From the NCBI GenBank assembly GCA_006247105.1, contig VDLU01000019.1, forward strand, positions 1 to 18,988: 18,988 nucleotides of DNA. The letters run 5' to 3'. The notes beneath the pieces are model-generated. The model searched no databases and was not told where the DNA came from. It saw only the letters and a list, made by a program, of their open reading frames with translations. Both the position numbers and the translations under genes were made by a program. Shown here one piece after another: positions 7,946 through 16,599 of the stretch; positions within the stretch are counted from its first letter, which is position 1; each line of letters opens with the position of its first letter. Origin of the DNA: Giardia muris (lineage: Eukaryota > Fornicata > Diplomonadida > Hexamitidae).

Positions 7946-9374
7946 ATCCGGTTGATCCTGCCGGAGTACTACGCTACCCCCAAGGACAAAAGCCATGCAA
8001 GCGGACACGAGGTATGAAGTGGCGGACGGCTCGGTACAACGGTACGAGTCTGACCGGGGGTGAAGGCTAGACGGATACCGCTGGCAACCCAGCGCCAAGA
8101 CGAGTGCTCAAGAGCGGGGAAGGAAAGCACGCGATGGAGCGAATGCCCGGATGAGGTTCCGAGGTATTACCTAGTCGGTAGAGTAGTGGTCTACGGAGGG
8201 GATGATGCCTGGCGGAGGATCAGGGTTTGACTCCGGAGAACGGGCCTGAGAGACGGCCCGTACATCCAAGGACGGCAGCAGGCGCGGAACTTGCCCAATG
8301 CGTGAAGGCGTGAGGCAGCAACGGGGGATCCCATGAAATGGGAAGACTGGGGGGTAGATGACCCCAGCACAAGTCGAGGGAAAGGTCTGGTGCCAGCAGC
8401 CGCGGTAATTCCAGCTCGGCAGGCGTCGTACGGCGCTGTTGCAGTTAAAACGTCCGGAGTCGAGACGTCCAGCCGGGAGGAAAGAGGAGCGCTTAAGGCG
8501 GGAGTGAGTACGAGAAAGCCCGGGACGGACATGAAGGTGAATGGGTAAGGGCATGTGTATTGGTGGGGGACGGGTGAAATAGGATGATCCGACCAAGACA
8601 GACAAAGGCGTAGGCACTTGCCAAGACCATATCAGTCGAACCAGGACGAAGCCCGGGGGCGAGAAGGCGATTAGACACCACCGTATTCCCGGGCGTAAAC
8701 GATGCCACCGAGAGACTGGCCAGGTCGTCAGGATCGAAGGGAAACCGATCAGGGTACGGGCTCTGGGGGGAGTATGGCCGCAAGGCTGGAACTTGAAGGC
8801 ATTGACGGAGGGGTACCACCAGACGTGGAGTCTGCGGCTCAATTTGACTCAACGCGAACACCTTACCAGGCCCAGACGTACGGAGGATCGACGGTTGAGA
8901 GGACCTTCGTGATCGTACGAGTGGTGGTGCATGGCCGTTCACAGCCCGTGGCTTGAGCCGTCTGCTTGACTGCGACAACGAGCGAGACCCTAACCTGGAT
9001 GGGACCGCCAATGGTGAATTGGAGGAAGGTGGGGCGATAACAGGTCTGTGATGCCCTTAGACGCCCTGGGCTGCACGCGTACTACACTGTGGGGATGAAA
9101 CCACGTCGAGTTGTGAAGCTTGATGAGATCAAACCCCCACGTGGTTGGGATCGTGGACTGGAACGTCCTCGTGAACCTGGAATGTCTAGTAGGCGTAGGT
9201 CATCAATCTACGCCGGATACGTCCCTGCCCCTTGTACACACCGCCCGTCGCTCCTACCGACTGGGTCTTCTGGCGAGCTCCTGGGAGGGATGAACCGAAC
9301 AGGGACGAACCGCGAGGCTTGGAGGAAGGAGAAGTCGTAACAAGGTATCCGTAGGTGAACCTGCGGATGGATCC
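7946..9374 (+). rRNA. Small subunit (16S-like) rRNA, copy 2, intact
   Basis: This is the structural RNA of the small subunit and the best copy in the window. The 5' end is ATCCGGTTGATCCTGCC and the 530 loop GTGCCAGCAGCCGCGGTAA is at 8390-8408. The decoding-site segment GTACACACCGCCCGTC is intact at 9234-9249, and the 3' end is GTAGGTGAACCTGCGGATGGATCC. These boundaries give 1429 nt, matching the G. muris SSU length I recall. Diplomonad features include the shortened helices after CTAGACGGATACCGCTGGCAAC. It is followed after 40 bases by the 5.8S. It should replace copy 1 as the reference. Confidence 0.98.
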
Positions 9375-9414
9375 ATCGAGAGGGAAGGTACGAGGATGAA
9401 GGCAATGAGATGAC
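9375..9414 (+). other. Internal transcribed spacer 1, copy 2
   Basis: A 40-base purine-rich spacer (ATCGAGAGGGAAGG, then GATGAAGGCAATGAG). One base longer than in copy 1. Confidence 0.75.
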
Positions 9415-9540
9415 GCGACCCGGTGGATGCCTTGGCTCGGGGGACGATGAAGGACGTGGCTGACGACGATACTCGATGTGGTCCAAGCACGTGACATCGA
9501 TCTTCGAATGGATCATCGGGGTGGTGGGGTGATCTACGAA
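9415..9540 (+). rRNA. 5.8S rRNA, copy 2
   Basis: Same landmarks as copy 1: GGTGGATGCCTTGGCTCGG near the 5' end, the conserved GATGAAGGACGTGGC at 9446-9460, and CGATCTTCGAATGGATCATCG toward the 3' end. It pairs with the LSU 5' region in the ribosome. About 126 nt; the ends are estimated by homology. Confidence 0.83.
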
Positions 9541-9601
9541 CTGGGTTGTTCGAGGGGTTGAACGATGGGGAATGAGATGAGGATCCCCCCCCACTCCGAT
9601 G
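9541..9601 (+). other. Internal transcribed spacer 2, copy 2
   Basis: A spacer of about 61 bases, with a run of eight Cs near 9585-9592. The LSU boundary is estimated. Confidence 0.65.
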
Positions 9602-11313
9602 AAGATGACGGGTGGAACTTAAGCATATCAGTACGCCCAGGAGAAGACACCAACCGGGATTCCTTGATTAGCGGCGAGCGATCCAGGAGTAGTCCGACCT
9701 CGAAGCGATGAGCGTTGTGAGGACTGGGGGGATGTCCTAAACCCGAAGATGGGTTGAAACCCACACCAAGGAGGGTGCCAGTCCCGTAGGGATGGACACA
9801 ACCCCAACGACGAGTACCTCTGCTTGAGAGTGTAGAGGGAAGAGGAGGTGGTACCCTTCTAAGGCTAAATACCGCCCCGAGACCGATAGAGGACCAAGTA
9901 GTGCGAACGAAAGGTGAGAAGGATGCCGACCCAGGCACGTCAAAAGACCCTGAACCCGGGAGGCGACTCCCGACCTGTCGATGATCGATTGGTCGGGCCC
10001 GTCTCGAAACACGGACCGAGGAGTTAGGACCGATCGCGAGTCATGTGGCAAAGGGAAGTCAAGACTTCAAGGGGCCCCTTACAAGGGCAGAGCGATCGGT
10101 CCTAGACCCGAAAGGTGGTGATCTACACTTGACCAGGGTGAAGCCAGACGAAAGCCTGGTGGAGGCCCATCCCGGTGCTGACGTGCAAATCGCTCGGTCG
10201 AGTTGAGTGTAGGGGCGAAAGACTCATCGAACCACCTGGTAGCTGGTTACCTCCGAAATGTCTCCCAGGATAGCCGACATCATGAACAGCTGCCCTAGGT
10301 AAGGCCACGATCGGTGGGAGTAGGGAGGTCACTCCTTATCCACCCCTCGAACCATGAACAAGGGTGGAGCGGGGCCAACTTGTGTGGGCCCCCTCAACAG
10401 TGTTGATGTCGAGTGGGCCTCTCCTGGTAAGCAGGACGGGCAAGACGGGATGAACCGACAGTCGGGGGAAGGTGTGGAAGTGTATGCTCGATCAAACGGT
10501 GTCCGTCGATCGTGACAGCTGGAAGGTGGCCTTAACAGTAGGAAGCCTCTAAGGAGTGTGTAACAACCCACCAGCCGAATCGAGGGGCCCGGAAAATGGA
10601 ACACGCCGAAGCATACGATCGGAACCCGACCGAGATGTGTCTCGGGTAGGAGGTCGTCATGATCGAGTCGAAGCCATGGGGTGACACGTGGTGGATCGAG
10701 TCATGATTGCTGATCTCGGTAGTAGTAGCCATTACTCCATCTGGAGGCCTGACGTGGAGATGGGTTCCGTATCCCTGTCGATCAGATACGGGTGACACGA
10801 TCCTAAGTCCGATGGTGTACGCCGTACCATGGGGTCATCCTCACAGGACGATAGGGCTGACCGGTTAACATCCCGGTGGTATGATGGGGTCTTGGTGACA
10901 TCCTTTCACAACGGTACATGAACGAAGCACATGGTGGGAGTCATCCCGTCCTACCCCAGTCCCCCCATGGCCAGTAGTACTTCAGGTCGTGCATGGCCAT
11001 GATGGATCACATGTCCCTTCGGTCATCCATGAAACCCGTTGTGTCCCCCCCCATCCTGATCGTACCACAACCGCAACAGGACTCCAAGGTGATCAGCCTC
11101 TAGGCGGGAGAGACCATGACTCAGGGAAGTCGGCAAACTAGCTCCGTAACCTCGGGAGAAGGAGTGGCTCTGATCGATCAGAACCGGCACGGACCGAGGG
11201 ATCCCGACTGTCTACTAACAACATAGCGTCGTGCCAGTCGTCATGGATGCGTACACGACGTGATTTCTGCCCAGTGCCATGACCGTCACCATGAAGAGGT
11301 TCATCCAAGCCCT

Positions 11314-11365
<52 letters not shown>

Positions 11366-11810
11366 GGGTAATTTCCGACGTGCATGAATGGATCAACGAG
11401 GATCCCACTGTCCCAAGTCATGCCTCCGTGAACCTACAGACCCGGGAACGGGCGGGTGTTGGTCGGCGGGGCAAGAAGACCCTTTTGAGCTTGACTCCAA
11501 TCCGATCCTGGGGGATGGGATCATCGGTGCAGCATACAGGGGAGGCCGCTTCCATGAGATACCCTGACGTTGTTCACCATCCCACTCACCGACTTACATC
11601 GGCACACGGTCGGATGGGGAGTTTGGCTGGGGCGGCGCGCCTGCTAGATCACACCGCAGGCGTCCTATGGTAAGCTCAGTGAGGTCGGAAACCTCACGTG
11701 GAGCATAAGGGCATAAGCTTACTTGACTAGTACCCCCTGTCCCGGTACTTGCCGTGAAAGCGTGGCCTAACGATCCTTCAACCGCTCCGGTAATCCGAGC
11801 GTGGAGGTGA

Positions 11811-11854
<44 letters not shown>

Positions 11855-11856
11855 CC

Positions 11857-11900
<44 letters not shown>

Positions 11901-11950
11901 CCGTCCGCATGCATCGGTGCGGAAGCGTCGGATTGTTCACCCGTCTAAGG

Positions 11951-11994
<44 letters not shown>

Positions 11995-12299
11995 TCCTAC
12001 CGACCATCTCCATGCGTCCAGTACGTCGGGTCAGTACGAGAGGAACACCCGTCGCGAGCCTCCGATCTCCCGGTTGTTTGACTTGACAGTGCCGGTCTGT
12101 CGCGCTCGGGGGACTAGCACTGAACGCCTCTAAGTGTCCATCCCACCTACTCGCATGGGTTGAGGGGCTTCCCCTCGATTCGCCCGGGTTGACGACCCTT
12201 TTCTCCGACCTACTGTACGGCGTGGAGCTTCTTGCGACCGCCTGAGGTTTGGTTCGGGTTGGCATTCCCCCCGAGCCCCCGAGGGTCGAAGACCTGAGG
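9602..12299 (+). rRNA. Large subunit rRNA, copy 2, intact
   Basis: This RNA forms the core and peptidyl-transferase centre of the large subunit. Landmarks in order are CTTAAGCATATCAGTA near 9618, TTGATTAGCGGCGAGCG near 9664, GGCTAAATACC near 9862, ACTCTCTTAAGGTAGCC at 11336-11352, GACCCTTTTGAGCTTGACTC near 11478, CCACAGGGATAACTGGCTTG near 11821, GGCTTTTTGATCCTTCGATG near 11867, and the sarcin-ricin loop AGTACGAGAGGAAC at 12033-12046. With these boundaries it is 2698 nt, the length I recall for G. muris, lacking most eukaryotic expansion segments. The 3' end is approximate, because sequence after about 12250 already resembles the G-rich IGS repeat. Confidence 0.95.
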
Positions 12300-12589
12300 G
12301 GGTGAGGGAAGGGCCGGAACAACCCCCCCGAGGGTCGTGAGACCCGAAGGGGGGGCCGGAAGCGAGGCCCCCCGCCCCGAGGAAGACCTGAAGGGGGGTG
12401 AGGGCATCCCCCGTCATACCAGGGGGGTGGGAAGGGCTCCCCTCCGGTCGTGGGACCAGGGGGGTGAGGGCCCCCGGTCGTAAGGGGGCATCCCCGAGGG
12501 GTGAGACTTGAGGCGCCGAGGGTCATACCAGGGGGGGTGAGGGCCCCAAGGGGGGGCGTCCCCCGCCCGGATCGACCTGAAGCGAGATC
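12300..12589. repeat. G-rich degenerate repeat block of the IGS, copy 2
   Basis: Equivalent of 4644-4925, with slightly longer G and C runs. It holds the second GAAGACCTG word (12382), GTCGTGAGACCCGAAGG, and two GTCATACCAGGGGGG words. It may include the 3' external spacer. Confidence 0.65.
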
Positions 12590-13822
12590 AGACCCCCGTG
12601 GGTCGAAGGCCCGGGTACGGGGGCCTACAGAAGGATACCAGATTTGGAACGGTTACAGTGGATTTTGGATCCGGACTCGAGATCAAAAGACCGGAGGGGC
12701 GAGGGCGGGTCCGCGGGTCCCTCGAACGGGGGGTCGTACAGGGGTCCCCCGTGGGCCCACGGCCGTCCCCCTGGGCACGGAACGGATCGGGGGTCCATGC
12801 CCTGGCCCGGGAGTCCACATGGGTCCTCACGGGGGCCTTCCCTCCAGGGGTCATTCGAGGTGTCCCCGGGGGTCCCCTGGGTCCATGGGGCCCTTGAAGT
12901 CCTTCAAGATGAACGGGGACGGGGGGCCCGGTCCCTCACGGGGTGGGCCCTCACACGGGGGGGACTCATGGCTCCATCGGGGACTGGGGTCCGACCCCCC
13001 CGCCCTCCTTCGAGGGGCCGGGTCATCGGACCATGTGGTCATATGGATGGGCCTTCCGGGGGGTCACGGTCCCCTCGGGGGTGGGTCATCGAATGGGATG
13101 GGGGACTATCTTCCCCCCTTCCATAGCCCGTGGGGTCCCCCTCGAGTCCTCCATGAACGGGGTCACATGGGGCCTTCAGAGGGTCTCCTGGGCCCGGGCC
13201 GAACAGGGGATTCCCGTGGGGTCCGACTCCCCCTTGAATCTCTGGGGGTCTCGAGCGGGGACCCAGATCCACGCCCCACAGGTCCATGGACCTTCATGGG
13301 TGGGGGGGTGGTCCATCATACGGATGGGGGTTCCTTCGGTCGGGGGTCCGTCCGGTCCTCACGGGACAGGATCCAGGGGGCCTTCACGTCCCCTCATACG
13401 GGCCACATGGACCGGGTCATCAGGGGGATCCGGGTCATCATATGGGGCCCGGGCCTCATATCCATGGACGGGGACTCCCCCACGGGGCGGGCCCCCTTCA
13501 TCGATCGGGTCCCTCACGGATCCTTCAGAGGGTGAAGATCGGACACGGCATGGGACTTTCAGGCCCCCACGGGTCATCGGACGGACGATCGAACGGGCCC
13601 CCGAGGGCACGAGTAGAGGTAGTGGGTCCATGGGGCCCGGGACGACGCTCATCATTCCAGACGGGAGGGAACCCTTCCCGCTTTCTCCTTCATTCAAGTT
13701 TAGGACCGGAGGGGCGCCGAAGCGACGGGCCCCCTCAGAGGGGGACCGAAGGGGCGGCCCGAAGGGCGAGGCCACTGTGGGCACCGGTCACTGACTGGGC
13801 GTGTCTGCGTCCCCGGGCGGCC
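12590..13822. other. G/C homopolymer-rich IGS core, copy 2
   Basis: Equivalent of 4926-6150. The long open frame of copy 1 is split here by single-base indels (for example CCTTCCGGGGGGTCACGG where copy 1 has CCTTCGGGGGGCACGG). This is the main reason to reject it as coding. I see nothing else in it beyond the homopolymer runs. Confidence 0.7.
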
Positions 13823-14239
13823 CGCGTCTCCGTGTCCCTCGCATCTCTCGCATCTCCCGCGTCTCTCATCACCTCTCATCACTTATTATCGTCCCTTATC
13901 GTGTCTCGTGTCCCTTATCGTCTCTTATCATCTCTTATCGTCCCCCGTCATCTCTCATCGCTCTCATCGCGTCCCCAGCCCCCCCACTCCTCTCGTGGAT
14001 CCCCCTGGCCCCTCTCATGCCCCCCATGGATCCTCATGCCCTCTCATGCCATCTCATGGCCCCCCATGCCCCCCTGACTCCTCTTGAATCACCTCGTGGC
14101 CCCCCCTCTCAGGCCTCCCCCCTTCCTCCCTCAGCCCTCCCCACGCCTGCACACACTCCCCCCCATCCCTCTACCACGTCGGGGAGCCCTCTCCCACATC
14201 CGTCTGACTCGTCCCCCAACCCCCAGGTCTCCAGATCCT
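13823..14239. repeat. Pyrimidine-rich tract, copy 2
   Basis: Equivalent of 6153-6566, with the TCTCATC/TCTTATCG microsatellite at about 13842-13971 and the CTCATG-CCCCC section after it. Nearly identical to copy 1 despite its simple composition. Confidence 0.75.
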
Positions 14240-14271
14240 CCTGGATTAATATTTACTAATGAAAATCCAGG
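14240..14271. promoter_or_regulatory. AT-rich hairpin in the IGS, copy 2
   Basis: CCTGGATT (14240-14247) and AATCCAGG (14264-14271) enclose the same 16-base AT-rich loop as at 6567-6598, with no change. It lies 230 bases before the rDNA array ends. Confidence 0.5.
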
Positions 14272-14501
14272 GGAATCCCGGACAATAGAGGGTTCGATCC
14301 ATCATCTCGTCCCATGGGACTCCCGTCCCCCCTGCACCCTTACGACGGTGTTACGTGACTGTGCACGCAGTGGGAGGGCCGTGGGGGTCGTGGGGATGGC
14401 AGGGGAGTTGGATGGGGTCATCCTTGGGGACGGGTCGAGAGGGATGGAGGGGCCACCTAAGGGCCTTGTGGGGGCCTATGAGCGATCTTTGGGGGGTCGG
14501 G
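14272..14501. other. Last rDNA segment, truncated IGS
   Basis: Matches 6599-6827 up to the GGTCGGG at 14495-14501 and then stops. It carries a local cluster of three substitutions near 14405-14413 (GCAGGGGAGTTGGATGG against GCAGGAGACTTGCATGG). These are among the few base changes I found between the two units. Promoter-like elements and the 72-bp array are missing beyond this point. Confidence 0.85.
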
Positions 14502-14509
14502 GATCTTTG
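14484..14509. other. rDNA / non-rDNA junction with 8-bp direct repeat
   Basis: Homology with the upstream unit ends after 14501 (6827 in the first unit). GATCTTTG occurs on both sides of the break, at 14484-14491 within rDNA and at 14502-14509 in the flanking DNA. This fits joining through microhomology or a short target duplication. A misassembly at the array edge cannot be ruled out from one sequence. Confidence 0.7.
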
Positions 14510-14549
14510 TACAGAGATGCCGTCACATCACCTCCAAGCCTCCCTGGGG

Positions 14550-15816
14550 TTACTTGTGCTCGACCCACACGTAGCTCCCGTCCATGCACGTGGATGACCA
14601 CTCCTCATGCCCCGCCCTTGACAGGCCCCAATGGTTCATCTCCCCAAAGATGAAGGAGGAAGAGGCGGGGATCCAGCCACAACCAATCTCCCTGACGAAT
14701 GTCGATGTGGGCTCCCGCACTACTATGGACAGGTGCCAGTCGAGGAGAACCCGTCCAAAAAAGAGCAAGGCCTCGACACGACCGGTTAAGCACCCCGAAC
14801 CCGCCCCCTGTCCTCAAAGGGCCGCTTTCCCCTTGACAAGCCCCCCGACGCTTGAGGGACGCAAAAGATCGGCATCCTCATCAACCATGATGATTCCACC
14901 ACCAGGCCACCCCCTGCCTGCCAATCACCCTATATGCGTTCACATCAAAGTGGATGCCGTTGGGTTCGACGACAATTCCATCCGGCCTGCGACGACGAGG
15001 CTTGATGATGACGATGCGATCGTCCATCCAGTGACGCACGATCGGATCGTTGATGAGCGCTTTGCTCACGGAGACCTTCGAGTACAGTCCTCTTCGAGGT
15101 CATACACCACGTCCAGCATCTGGTCGTTGGTCGACGTGGATCGTACCCATAGGATGCCCTACGGATACTGGGCACTCCCGCACCAGCCGTTCACAGGGCA
15201 CGTGTAGGCCATGGGCTCTCTTGGCTGCCTCCCAGAAGGGGATGAGATTGCCCGGTCAAAGATCATCCGGACCTCGGGGGGCCCTCGGATACGAGTGTCC
15301 TCATTTGTGCAGCAGGGGTGGTTGTGCTTTGCCGTCCCCCGTGGCCTCCCAGTGAACGTGCTCATCGATGCTCATTTTCATCCAGGCCGGGCCCTTCCGA
15401 CCCTGCATGTACGAAGAACTGGAGATGGAGGTACGATCCCCGACCACGTACCTCTCCTTGCCCGGATGGACGAGCTCAAGGAGCCAGTGCTCAGCATCCC
15501 AGCCCTCATCGTCGAGCTGCCTCGTGCCGATCCAGTTCCTCCCCCAAAGACCCCAACAACAGAACTGAGCCTGCAGCCGGGTAACACCATACATGGCCAG
15601 GCCTGCATCCCAGGAAGGAGGTGGGGTGACACATGTGAAGCCAGGCCTCCAGTCCAAGACCCCGAGCCCATGCTTAGGCTTCAACATGCAGGTCCAGATC
15701 AAGATGACCCGAAGGACCCCAAGTGGTCCGAAGAGGACATCAGAAGGGTCTGCATGGTATCGGAAGACCATTGGGAGCCCCCGATGATACTTCGAGGGGT
15801 CATCACATCCTCCCAT
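14550..15816 (-). pseudogene. Frame-broken, unidentified coding-like remnant
   Basis: On the minus strand four open segments follow one another in changing frames: 15816-15301, 15365-15159, 15069-14881 and 14768-14550. An open piece around 15150-15090 in the third frame (WVRSTSTNDQMLDVVYDLEE) bridges two of them. The predicted peptides look like ordinary globular protein, rich in W, D, H, V and I (for example HWMDDRIVIIKP and GEMNHWGLSRAGHEEW), unlike the Pro/Gly/Arg shadow frames of the spacer. I do not recognise a family and see no cysteine-rich VSP pattern, ankyrin repeat or reverse-transcriptase YxDD box. It could be a decayed gene or an intact one broken by sequencing indels. The left end stops 48 bases from the rDNA junction. 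Confidence 0.35.
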
Positions 15817-16560
15817 CGGCCTTCACTCACGACTTCATCCCCACTTGACCATCAGCTGTCCCAGCACACGCATCCGGCCTCCTCGGGGCCATAGGGGTTG
15901 AAGACCTCGAACACCCCCCAAGACCCCAGAAGGACCCCAGGACAGGAGATCCGACGACCATCAATCCAAAAAACTGCCATCCATCCAGCCCTCTCCATTC
16001 ACGTTCGTACCGACTCCTGACACCTGTACCCGTCCCCGTACATGGACCATCGTCATTGACATCAGGACGGATATAGGGTCGTCCCCCCCATGACCCCAAG
16101 AGATCCTCGAGAACCCAATGGAGGCCCCAAGGGTCCAGAAGAGGCATGAAGGCATGGACCAAGAGGTCATCACCTCCTTATCAGCATCACTCACGGCTTC
16201 ATCCCCATTCCACCCCAGGACCAGAGGACTCGATGATGTCCAGCAATCAAGACGATCCAAAAAACCACCATTCGTCCTCCATGCCAACCGAGCCCCCAGC
16301 CCCCATTCGCCCGGTCCTCGGCCCTATCCGCCCTTATATTGGCCCCTAACACCTGTATCCATCCATGCACAGGGGCCATCGGGGGGGTATTACGACATGA
16401 CCATCCATCCCCGACCCCGAGGACAGGAGGACTCCACTCAAGCCTTCTACCGGCAGCAAGGCCAACCACCACCCCCGACCTCATGGACAGAGGACCGGAG
16501 ACCCCCGAAGCCAGGGCCCGCAAGGCCGACAACCCCACCATGCCAAGATGATCCATCCTT
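15798..16560. repeat. Decayed long repeats of about 290-370 bp
   Basis: Two degenerate copies share ordered anchors: GGTCATCAC(A/C)TCC at 15798 and 16165, TCACTCACG(A/G)CTTCATCCCCA at 15823 and 16187, ATCCAAAAAAC at 15964 and 16255, and CACCTGTA(C/T)CC followed by CAT and CCATCG at 16021 and 16350. The offsets of 367, 364, 291 and 329 show later insertions and deletions. A third, weaker trace is ATGATCCATCCTTCACTCA near 16547. No coding role is seen. Confidence 0.6.
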
Positions 16561-16599
16561 CACTCAACACCCCCTGCATCCGACCCCATCAAGCCATCA

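Noticed and set aside
3683..11355. Possible mobile-intron or R2-type retroelement insertion at the conserved LSU site ACTCTCTTAAGGTAGCC
   Set aside because: The site at 3686-3702 and 11336-11352 is uninterrupted in both copies, so no intron or R2-like element is present here.
14484..14509. The 8-bp direct repeat as a transposon target-site duplication
   Set aside because: The two copies are only 10 bases apart, with no element between them and no terminal inverted repeat or poly-A next to them; microhomology joining is simpler.
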